Of a stretch of 19,775 bases of DNA, positions 1 through 6,135 are shown piece after piece. A program made the translations under genes and the position numbers. The first letter of the stretch is position 1. The number at the start of each line of letters is the position of its first letter. The notes beneath the pieces are model-generated. The model worked only from the letters and a program-made list of their open reading frames with translations. It did no database searches and was not told the DNA's origin. The stretch is from an uncultured Bacteroidota bacterium (GTDB taxonomy: Bacteria > Bacteroidota > Bacteroidia > Chitinophagales > Chitinophagaceae): the NCBI GenBank assembly GCA_903905685.1, contig CAIVHI010000308.1, positions 1-19,775 on the forward strand, written 5' to 3'.

Positions 1-20
1 ATTATTATTGAAATCATTCA

Positions 21-47
21 AAACCTCGCGGAACGCGAGGTTTTTTT
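21..47 (+). terminator. Intrinsic terminator of a gene left of the window
   Basis: Perfect 7-bp GC-rich stem (24-30 with 34-40) with a GAA loop and a run of seven T from 41. The AAA at 21-23 extends the stem into the T-run. This is a textbook rho-independent terminator on the plus strand, so a plus-strand gene probably ends just left of position 1. On the other strand the T-run is shorter, so it could also be a weak back-up terminator for the minus-strand gene at 235-3912. Confidence 0.85.
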
Positions 48-171
48 ATGGGGTCTATTGAGTATTGGGTTTCTTCCGGGGCTTTACCCCCATGCCCACT
101 GCCCGATTGCGGCAGGCTGCAACTCGGAAGGCAAATGTGGGTTAGCAACATTCGTGACGCTAGTTGCCACC

Positions 172-223
172 GACAAACAAAATGGGCTGTCTCGGAATTC
201 TGAGACAGCCCATTTTGTTTGTC
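172..223 (-). terminator. Long perfect hairpin ending the minus-strand repeat-protein gene
   Basis: The arms 172-193 and 202-223 are exact reverse complements over 22 bp, with an 8-base loop containing GAATTC. The hairpin begins 11 bases beyond the stop codon (235-237) of the minus-strand gene. The outer part of the stem is T-rich on the minus strand (CATTTTGTTTGTC), so the U-tract is built into the stem. Termination is the likely role, from position and structure. Confidence 0.75.
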
Positions 224-234
224 GAGCCGAGGTT

Positions 235-3200
235 TTATTTCACCAAAACCAGCGTTCCGCGATATATTTCTGTGCCAAAAGACACCGTATAAATGTACGT
301 GCCTGCCGGCAGGAAACCTGCTTCCACTTCTTTGGTAAGCTGGCCTACAGGGAGACTTGTAGAGAAGACTTGCGAGCCGAGTGCATTCTCGATGGTGAGG
401 CGGCCTTCAATCAATTCCAATGGCAACACGAACATAAATGTGCCGGTGCTGGGGTTGGGAGATACCGTCAATAGGCGTGGTTGGGGTTTGGTGCCCGCAA
501 TACCCAAGGGCCAGCAAGCCATGGCATCTGAAACTTTCACGATGAAAGCTGCCTGGTTGCTGCCGCAAGTGTTGGAAACCGTGTAGAAAACAGTATCGAA
601 ACCGGCACTGTTGCCAACCACGATGCCTGATGCATCTACCGTAGCCTTAACATTGGCCACACTCCAAATGCCGCCCGAGGCCCAATCGCTAAGCGTGATG
701 GCTGCGCCTACGCAAACGGTATCGGAGCCAAAGATGGCTCCTGCCGACCCAGGACCTGCAATAACGGTTACCGCAAAAGTGGTTGAAGCTGAGCCGCAAG
801 CATTTGTTACCGCGTAGGTAAGCGTTGCACTACCCAGCATATTGGCTGTAACCAAGCCGGTCGCGTCTACCGATGCTACCGACGGATTGGTGCTGCCCCA
901 AATGCCGCCCGAGATGCTCTCTCCAAATAGTGTTGTTGTGCCCAGGCAAATATCTGACGACCCGGCTATGGCACCCGCTGTTGGTGCGGCAATGATATTG
1001 AAAGTTGTTGTAGCTACAGAAGTGCCGCAAGCCGTAGATACGGTATAGTCGATGGTTTCCGTGCCGCCTGCCAGTGCATTCACTACACCTGTGCCCCACA
1101 AAAGCACCAATGTGCTGTCGCTTGCGGTCCAAACGCCGCCGCCGGCATAGTCGGTAAGGGTGAGGGTGGAGCCCGCACAAACAGTAGTAGCGCCCGAAAT
1201 CGCGCCGGCATCGGGAGATACATTAACAGTTACCACCAATGAAGCGGTGGCAATGCCGCATGGGGTACTTGTAGTATACAGGATGGTGTCCGTACCTATG
1301 GTGACACCGGTTACGTTACCACCTGCCGATATGGACGCATGGGTATTGGCCACCGACCAAGTTCCGCCGGTAACGGCATCTGTAAACAATGAAGTAAGGC
1401 CCGTGCAAAGGAATGTCGAGCCTGAAATCGTTCCCGCATATGGGGTGGTGAGTACTGTTAAGATTGCGGTGGCTGTTGCCGTACCGCAAAGGTTGGTATA
1501 CGAATATTTTATTGTATCGAGGCCGGCAGCTACACCGGAAACAAGACCACCCGTACCAATGGTTGCAACACTGGGGTTGCTGACGCTCCAAGCGCCTCCT
1601 AATGTGGAGTCTGCAAACAATGTTGTCGACAAATAGCAGATTTCCGCAGAACCGCCGGTAATGGCTGCAACGTGCGGCAAGGGATTGACGGTTACTATTG
1701 CGAATGCCGCCGAAGTGCCGCAACTGTTCACTACCGTATAATATATGGTGTCGGTGCCTGGCACTATGCCGGTTACGATTCCCGTTGCACCAATAGTGGC
1801 TGTTGCCGGAGCCGTAGAACTCCAAGTGCCACCGGCCGATGCGTCAGTCAAAGTGGTAGAAGTGCCGGGGCAATTCCACAGCGTGCCGCTGATGGCGGCC
1901 GGAGTGCCTGGTGCCGACGTCACGGTTACAGATTTAGTGGTGTATGCAGTGCCGCAAGAATTGGATACTGTATAAGTTACATTGGCTGTGCCGGCAGCAG
2001 CGCCCGTGGCAACTCCGCCTGTGCCCGTGATGCCCAATGTGCCTGGAGCAGACGAGGTCCAACTGCCACCGCCGGTGGCATCGGTGAAGGTGGAGGTGCT
2101 ACCCAAGCACAGTGAAGACACACCGGTAATGCCCGGCGGTGTGGTGGGTATAGTATTGACGGTAATCACCATGTGGGCCGATGTAGTGCCGCAGGTGTTG
2201 GTCATTACATATTTTATGGTGTCGGTACCTGCAGATACTGCGGTAATGACTCCTGACGAAGAAATGGTCGCGACTGCGGAGGAGGAGCTCCAATTACCAC
2301 CCGGAGTAGCATCGGTGAGGGTGCCGGTATTGCCCACACAATATACCGATGTTCCGGTAATGGCCGCGGGTACAACGGGTAGGGGATTGACCGTGAAGAT
2401 TGCAAAGGTGGAAGAGGTGCCGCAACTGTTGCTGAGGATGTATTTGATGGAGTCGGTGCCGCCCGAAACACCGCTTACGATACCGGAGGTGCTGCCAACC
2501 GTTGCAATGCCGGTTGCCGTACTGATCCACACGCCGCCAGGAACAGTTTCGCCCAATGTGGTTGTGCTACCGGCGCATACTGTAAGCACTCCCGTAATGG
2601 GGGCGGGAGGTGCAGGAACGGTATTCACTGTCAATATGGCCCACGCGGAAGTGCTACCGCAGGTGTTGGTACTGGTGTATTTTATGGTGTCGGTTCCGCT
2701 AGTGAGTGGGGTTACGACTCCTCCTGCTGAAATGGTGGCGATACCTGTGCTGACGCTCGACCAAGCCCCTCCTGCAGTCGCATCCGTCAGTGACGTGGTG
2801 GAGCCTAAACAAAGGTTAAGGGTGCCCGAAATAGCTGCGGGAACAGCCGGGGCCGAATTTACAGTTATAGACTTGGTGGCTGACGCGCTGCCGCAGCTGT
2901 TGGTGTTGGTATAGCTGATGGTGACGATACCCGCAGTAATACCGGACACGATACCCGTCGAACTTACGGTGGCAATCGACGTGGCACTGCTCGACCAGCT
3001 TCCGGTCGTACCGGTCTCGGTACATGTAATGGTTGAACCGACACAAACCGTCGCAGCGGTTGATATTATGGGTGGCGGGGTAACCGGAAGCGGATTTACG
3101 GTAACAGTCAAGGTTGCAATGCCTGCCGAGCCGGCATTATAGGAAATGACCGCGGTGCCTGCAGTAACCCCCGTCACTACACCACCTACAACAGTTGCAA

Positions 3201-3912
3201 TGCCGGTGCTGCCGCTAGTCCAAGTGCCGCCTGCGGTGGCATCTGCCAATGTCGTGGTTGAGCCCACGCACACAGTAGCTGTGCCCGTAATTGGAGCTAC
3301 TCCAGGCACTTCCTCGGTAATGGTCACGTTCTTGTTGTTCCAATGGTCACCTGATGTTGAGCCATTTTCGTTGACGGCATTTACGACTCCATAGAGTTTT
3401 ATGGTACCGGTGCCTGCGGTTGGCGCAGTCCAAGAAATGGACTCAACATACGTTGAGCCGGTTGTGCCGGTTCCCGTGCTAGCCCCAATGGTTGAGCTAT
3501 GTTCTACAACGTTGATTGTGCCGCCGCCAATGAGGTCGTTCACGCAACTGGTCGGGAGGCCGGAACTGGCAAGGGTCCCTGCATTTGCAGCTGTGGTAGT
3601 ACCTGCACCGGCATTAAGTACTGCTGCCACTTGGAACCCGAATCCCGGCAAATTGCTGGTAGTGGTATTGGTGCCGGTAATCTTAATGGTATAGGTTTGG
3701 CCACCAACATAACGGGTCACCGCTACGCCCGCCGAATCCAATTCCAAACCAATGGTAATTCCCGTGGTAACGCCGCCATGGCAGCTACATCCGCCGGCAC
3801 CTTCCGCACCCGTGCCGTCTATGCCACTTGCACCAGGCATGCTGGAGTAGCTCGATGCAAAGACATAAACCATCGCGGCTACCAATGTTCCAAGTAAAAC
3901 TCTTTTCTTCAT
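235..3912 (-). CDS. T9SS-secreted Ig-like repeat protein with choice-of-anchor-V/Reeler-like N-terminus
   Basis: A 1225-residue cell-surface or released protein of unknown ligand, probably an adhesin or matrix component. Residues 1-20 are a signal peptide (KKR, then a hydrophobic run to A-S-S). Residues ~25-203 resemble the Bacteroidota choice-of-anchor-V/Reeler-like domain: a Gly-rich entry, a C42-S-C44-H45-G motif and a beta-rich section ending WNNKNVTI. Residues ~207-1128 are twelve Ig-like (BIG2-type) repeats of about 77 residues. Each opens like ITGxxxVCxGSTTTLxDATxGGxW and closes like TNxCGTxxA-xxxTVN, with Pro-rich linkers. Residues ~1149-1225 (TVSPNPSTGTF ... LVLVK) match the type A T9SS C-terminal sorting domain. 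The protein is therefore exported by Sec and then passed through the outer membrane by T9SS. It is transcribed away from the nuo operon and monocistronic as far as visible. Domain names are by motif resemblance; substrate and function are unknown. Confidence 0.93.
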   Translation of the reverse strand: MKKRVLLGTLVAAMVYVFASSYSSMPGASGIDGTGAEGAGGCSCHGGVTTGITIGLELDSAGVAVTRYVGGQTYTIKITGTNTTTSNLPGFGFQVAAVLNAGAGTTTAANAGTLASSGLPTSCVNDLIGGGTINVVEHSSTIGASTGTGTTGSTYVESISWTAPTAGTGTIKLYGVVNAVNENGSTSGDHWNNKNVTITEEVPGVAPITGTATVCVGSTTTLADATAGGTWTSGSTGIATVVGGVVTGVTAGTAVISYNAGSAGIATLTVTVNPLPVTPPPIISTAATVCVGSTITCTETGTTGSWSSSATSIATVSSTGIVSGITAGIVTISYTNTNSCGSASATKSITVNSAPAVPAAISGTLNLCLGSTTSLTDATAGGAWSSVSTGIATISAGGVVTPLTSGTDTIKYTSTNTCGSTSAWAILTVNTVPAPPAPITGVLTVCAGSTTTLGETVPGGVWISTATGIATVGSTSGIVSGVSGGTDSIKYILSNSCGTSSTFAIFTVNPLPVVPAAITGTSVYCVGNTGTLTDATPGGNWSSSSAVATISSSGVITAVSAGTDTIKYVMTNTCGTTSAHMVITVNTIPTTPPGITGVSSLCLGSTSTFTDATGGGSWTSSAPGTLGITGTGGVATGAAAGTANVTYTVSNSCGTAYTTKSVTVTSAPGTPAAISGTLWNCPGTSTTLTDASAGGTWSSTAPATATIGATGIVTGIVPGTDTIYYTVVNSCGTSAAFAIVTVNPLPHVAAITGGSAEICYLSTTLFADSTLGGAWSVSNPSVATIGTGGLVSGVAAGLDTIKYSYTNLCGTATATAILTVLTTPYAGTISGSTFLCTGLTSLFTDAVTGGTWSVANTHASISAGGNVTGVTIGTDTILYTTSTPCGIATASLVVTVNVSPDAGAISGATTVCAGSTLTLTDYAGGGVWTASDSTLVLLWGTGVVNALAGGTETIDYTVSTACGTSVATTTFNIIAAPTAGAIAGSSDICLGTTTLFGESISGGIWGSTNPSVASVDATGLVTANMLGSATLTYAVTNACGSASTTFAVTVIAGPGSAGAIFGSDTVCVGAAITLSDWASGGIWSVANVKATVDASGIVVGNSAGFDTVFYTVSNTCGSNQAAFIVKVSDAMACWPLGIAGTKPQPRLLTVSPNPSTGTFMFVLPLELIEGRLTIENALGSQVFSTSLPVGQLTKEVEAGFLPAGTYIYTVSFGTEIYRGTLVLVK
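529..3294 (-). repeat. Twelve in-frame tandem Ig-like repeats (~231-bp period)
   Basis: DNA coding for residues ~207-1128 of the minus-strand protein. The period is easily seen on the plus strand as a recurring GTGCCGCAA-like string, the complement of the CGT/CGS codons near the end of each repeat (for example near 551, 794, 1021, 1254, 1713, 1952, 2188, 2417, 2652, 2887). All twelve units have a Cys in the opening VCxG motif. Eleven have a second Cys in the closing CG(T/S) motif, suggesting an intradomain disulphide. The first unit (next to the N-terminal domain) lacks the second Cys. The units have diverged, so this is an old expansion rather than a recent identical array. Confidence 0.9.
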
Positions 3913-4138
3913 GTAAGGTATTTTTTAATTTTCGGTTAAAAATTTATTTGTCGACTTCGGCACAGCGGACACCAAGTCCTTCTAAATTCATTTTGAGGCT
4001 AAAGCTAAAAAAAATCTATTGGATTCCTGCATATTGAGCCGCAAAATCATCATGAGGTAAAGAAAAATTGCGGTGGGTCCTGGTCTTCTTTCAAGGATGT
4101 GGCTCCAAATGATCAGTATTTTTAGGTAGAAGCCAAAT

Positions 4139-4169
4139 TACTTTGATGCGGAACACGGCCATCAAAGTA
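4139..4169. promoter_or_regulatory. 10-bp inverted repeat (possible operator or RNA hairpin)
   Basis: TACTTTGATG at 4139-4148 and its exact reverse complement CATCAAAGTA at 4160-4169, separated by 11 bases. No T-run follows, so it is not an intrinsic terminator. It lies about 15 bases upstream of the -33 element of candidate promoter P1, where a regulator could bind. No known binding motif recognised. Confidence 0.4.
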
Positions 4170-4183
4170 GCGGAAAATACCTG

Positions 4184-4213
4184 TTGATATAATGCATTAT
4201 ACTTGTAGGTTTG
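4184..4213 (+). promoter_or_regulatory. Candidate distal nuo promoter P1 with palindrome in its spacer
   Basis: TTG at 4184-4186, 19 bases, then TAGGTTTG at 4206-4213, matching the Bacteroidota -33/-7 pattern (TTG...TAnnTTTG). The spacer contains the 14-bp perfect palindrome TATAATGCATTATA (4188-4201), which would place a dimeric regulator between the two promoter elements. Transcription would start near 4219 and give a leader of about 215 bases before nuoA, beginning with the 4222-4242 inverted repeat. By inspection only. Confidence 0.45.
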
Positions 4214-4221
4214 GCGTAAAA

Positions 4222-4242
4222 TCCCAAAGTGGACATTTGGGA
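4222..4242. promoter_or_regulatory. 7-bp inverted repeat just after P1
   Basis: TCCCAAA (4222-4228) and TTTGGGA (4236-4242) flank a 7-base centre. If P1 is real, this sits at the very 5' end of its transcript, where it could form a protective hairpin or act as an operator. No T-run follows. Confidence 0.3.
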
Positions 4243-4365
4243 ACAGCCCGTTATCGTGACCTAACCTATAACCCTAAAAGGAAACATTGCCCCGATATTC
4301 CTATCTTTCCAGATCCCACCTAACGTTGGTCAATGTTGCCATTTTGTTCTACCCTTCAAGGGTTC

Positions 4366-4395
4366 TTGTATATTCGTGGGTTACTACTAACTTTG
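4366..4395 (+). promoter_or_regulatory. Candidate proximal nuo promoter P2
   Basis: TTG at 4366-4368, exactly 19 bases, then TAACTTTG at 4388-4395, a full match to the Bacteroidota -7 box TAnnTTTG. Transcription would start near 4400-4402, giving a leader of about 32 bases with a Shine-Dalgarno-like AAGGAG before nuoA. This is the best promoter candidate in the window and the likely main promoter of the nuo operon. Confidence 0.65.
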
Positions 4396-4419
4396 TGCTC
4401 CAAATTCCGCTTTTCAAAT

Positions 4420-4425
4420 AAGGAG
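4420..4425 (+). promoter_or_regulatory. Shine-Dalgarno-like AAGGAG of nuoA
   Basis: AAGGAG lies 8 bases before the nuoA ATG. Most other genes in the operon lack such a clear motif, as is usual in Bacteroidota. It supports the ATG at 4434 as the true start. Confidence 0.6.
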
Positions 4426-4433
4426 AATCGAAT

Positions 4434-4838
4434 ATGAAAACGATATTGTTTGCCATTCAAGAGACCCCCATCAGCTACCTTCCGGTGCTTATGCAGCTCG
4501 TAATAGGTGCAGGCTTGGTGGTCGTCATCATGGTGGCATCCCACATTTTGGGGCCCAAGCGCAAAACCGGAGACAAGCTGGTGAGCTTCGAAAGCGGCAT
4601 CCCTTCCATAGGCAATGCCCGACAGCCCATGGGTATCAAGTACTTTCTGGTAGCCATCCTGTTCGTACTTTTCGATGTGGAGATTATTTTTTTCTATCCA
4701 TATGCAGTCAATTTCCGCAACTTCCTTGCTTCGGGAGACGGGTTCAATGTATTTTTGGAGGTCATTCTGTTTGTGGCATTCTTCCTTTGCGGCTTCATCT
4801 ACATCGTGAAAAAAGGCGCATTGAATTGGGAAGATTGA
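4434..4838 (+). CDS. nuoA: NADH-quinone oxidoreductase subunit A
   Basis: Small membrane subunit of complex I that helps form the quinone-site gateway next to NuoH and NuoJ. The 134-residue length is typical. Three membrane segments lie near residues 18-38, 66-89 and 105-126. The family loop motif FESG (52-55) is followed by GIKYFLVAILFVLFDVE with the conserved F80-D81-V82-E83, then FFYPYA. It is the first gene of the operon, downstream of two candidate promoters and an AAGGAG. The gap to nuoB is 67 bases and contains a small CCCG/CGGG hairpin (4876-4889). Confidence 0.97.
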   Translation: MKTILFAIQETPISYLPVLMQLVIGAGLVVVIMVASHILGPKRKTGDKLVSFESGIPSIGNARQPMGIKYFLVAILFVLFDVEIIFFYPYAVNFRNFLASGDGFNVFLEVILFVAFFLCGFIYIVKKGALNWED

Positions 4839-4905
4839 TGTTGCCGCAAAACAAAAGCAATACCATTGGATAACGCCCGCATTTTCGGGAAATATAAATA
4901 GCATT

Positions 4906-5469
4906 ATGCCACGTCCGGTTCAATTCAATACCAATGTCAAGCCTGTGGTTATGCCACAGGGTTACTCAGGAGAAGGATACATGTCGACCACCATGGACAA
5001 ACTGGTGGAGATGGGTCGTAAAAATTCGTTGTGGCCTTTGCCGTTTGCTACATCTTGTTGCGGCATCGAGTTTATGGCCACCATGGCATCCCACTATGAT
5101 TTGGGCCGCTTTGGTGCCGAACGTCTCGGATTCACCCCCCGCCAATGCGACGTACTGCTTGTTGCGGGCACTATTTCCAAAAAACTCGGGCCCGTATTGC
5201 GGCAGGTCTATCTGCAAATGGCAGAACCCCGTTGGGTGATTTCGATGGGTGCCTGCGCCAGCAGTGGAGGCATTTTTGACTCCTACTCCGTATTGCAGGG
5301 TATCGACCAAATCATACCCGTAGATATCTACGTTCCCGGGTGCCCTCCTCGGCCGGAAGGTTTGATTGATGCCATCGTCAAACTTCAGGAACTCGTGCAG
5401 ACGGAAAGCCTTCGGCGCAGAAACAGCCCGATTTATAAGGAACTGATGGAGAGCTACGGAATAGAATAA
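4906..5469 (+). CDS. nuoB: NADH-quinone oxidoreductase subunit B (cluster N2)
   Basis: Connecting-arm subunit that carries the terminal [4Fe-4S] cluster N2, which passes electrons to quinone. Of 187 residues, the four ligand cysteines are visible: the adjacent pair C51-C52 in TSCCGIEF, C117 in GACAS, and C146 in VPGCPPRPE. The spacing fits bacterial NuoB. The Asp/Arg-rich GRFGAERLGFTPRQCD stretch (68-82) is typical. Start at ATG 4906 gives a usual-length N-terminus. A terminator-like hairpin follows the stop closely, before nuoC. Confidence 0.98.
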   Translation: MPRPVQFNTNVKPVVMPQGYSGEGYMSTTMDKLVEMGRKNSLWPLPFATSCCGIEFMATMASHYDLGRFGAERLGFTPRQCDVLLVAGTISKKLGPVLRQVYLQMAEPRWVISMGACASSGGIFDSYSVLQGIDQIIPVDIYVPGCPPRPEGLIDAIVKLQELVQTESLRRRNSPIYKELMESYGIE

Positions 5470-5473
5470 CCTT

Positions 5474-5507
5474 GCCCGGCGGCCATTGGAATGCCGGGTA
5501 TTTTTTT
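5474..5507 (+). terminator. Terminator-like hairpin inside the operon (nuoB-nuoC gap)
   Basis: GCCCGGC (5474-5480) pairs with GCCGGGT (5493-5499), 6 perfect base pairs plus a G-T, and is followed by A and seven T (5501-5507). The 12-base loop can fold further on itself (CCA/TGG). It starts 4 bases after the nuoB stop. As the nuo genes continue, full termination is unlikely; partial termination or a processing/stability element is more plausible. Two further hairpins follow before nuoC (5522-5538 and 5552-5563). Confidence 0.5.
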
Positions 5508-5521
5508 GAAAAAACGTAATG

Positions 5522-5563
5522 CACTGCAAGTTGCAGTGTGTCGAGAAACAACCCCGAATGGGG
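5522..5563 (+). other. Two small hairpins in the nuoC leader
   Basis: CACTGCAA (5522-5529) and TTGCAGTG (5531-5538) are exact reverse complements around a single base. CCCC (5552-5555) and GGGG (5560-5563) close a GAAT loop just upstream of the nuoC ATG. With the terminator-like hairpin they make the nuoB-nuoC gap the most structured in the operon. The second hairpin contains the only purine-rich stretch before the start, so it might limit ribosome access. Confidence 0.4.
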
Positions 5564-5570
5564 AACAGCT

Positions 5571-6062
5571 ATGACAAACGAAATAATCAGGCAGCAACTG
5601 ACTGAAAAATTCGGAGATGCACTTACCGATTGGGACGAGCACTTCGGTCTGCTCACCTTCAACGCACCCGCCAATCGGAACATCGAAGTGATGCGTTGGC
5701 TGTTCGACGAACTGAAGTTCCAATTCATGACCGACCTAACGGCCATCCACTACCCCGACCGCGCCGGCGAAGAGCTTTGCGTGACCTACCTACTGCACAA
5801 CTTGGTAGCCAACATCAGATTGCGCTTCAAGGTATATGTGCCCATCGGGCACCCCGAAGTGGCCACCGCTACCACCGTGTTTGCTACGGCAGATTGGCTG
5901 GAGCGCGAGACCTACGATTTCTTCGGTGTCATATTTGCGGGTCACCCCAATTTGATACGCATCATGAATGTAGACGAAATGGACTACTTCCCGCTCCGCA
6001 AGGAATATCCCATGGAAGACCCCACGCGTAGGGACAAAGACGATGCGATGTTCGGACGCTAA
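5571..6062 (+). CDS. nuoC: NADH-quinone oxidoreductase subunit C (30 kDa)
   Basis: Connecting-arm subunit that packs against NuoD; it has no cofactor. The family signature is seen at residues 111-131: ERETYDFFGV followed by IFAGHPNLIRI, then YFPLRKEYPMEDP near the C-terminus. The gene is separate from nuoD, not fused as in E. coli. I chose ATG 5571 (MTNEII, 163 residues). An in-frame GTG at 5538 would add 11 residues but lies in the base of an upstream hairpin and adds nothing family-like. Gap of 101 bases from nuoB and 73 bases to nuoD. Confidence 0.95.
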   Translation: MTNEIIRQQLTEKFGDALTDWDEHFGLLTFNAPANRNIEVMRWLFDELKFQFMTDLTAIHYPDRAGEELCVTYLLHNLVANIRLRFKVYVPIGHPEVATATTVFATADWLERETYDFFGVIFAGHPNLIRIMNVDEMDYFPLRKEYPMEDPTRRDKDDAMFGR

Positions 6063-6135
6063 GCCGAAGCAACGTTTAGGGAGGTAAACAGGGTGGAATC
6101 ACCCGAAAAAGAAAAATGGTTTCAAAAAGCGGTTT

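Larger units (their letters stand above)
3913..4433. other. 521-base divergent intergenic region upstream of nuoA
   Basis: No convincing protein or stable RNA gene is visible. The right half carries two candidate nuo promoters and three dyad symmetries, annotated separately. The left part (3913-4070) is the 5' flank of the minus-strand gene. It is AT-rich next to the start codon (a TTTTTTAATTTT-like run at 3920-3932), but I found no TAnnTTTG box on that strand. It separates divergently transcribed genes, so both start signals must lie here. Confidence 0.7.

Noticed and set aside
50..170. Possible tRNA or known riboswitch at the left end
   Set aside because: No cloverleaf, no CCA-end acceptor pairing and no recognised riboswitch core; only simple stems.
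1982..2914. 310-codon open frame on the plus strand opposite the repeat protein, and similar plus-strand frames at 611-3694
   Set aside because: Low-complexity Val/Pro/Ala translations repeating with the array on the other strand; shadows of the repeat protein.
529..3294. Regular ~231-bp periodic DNA suggesting a CRISPR or satellite array
   Set aside because: Units are too long and diverged for CRISPR and all stay in frame in one protein; they are coding Ig-like repeats.
5538..5570. Upstream GTG start for nuoC adding 11 residues
   Set aside because: It overlaps the end of a hairpin arm and the extension is not family-like; ATG 5571 gives a normal NuoC.
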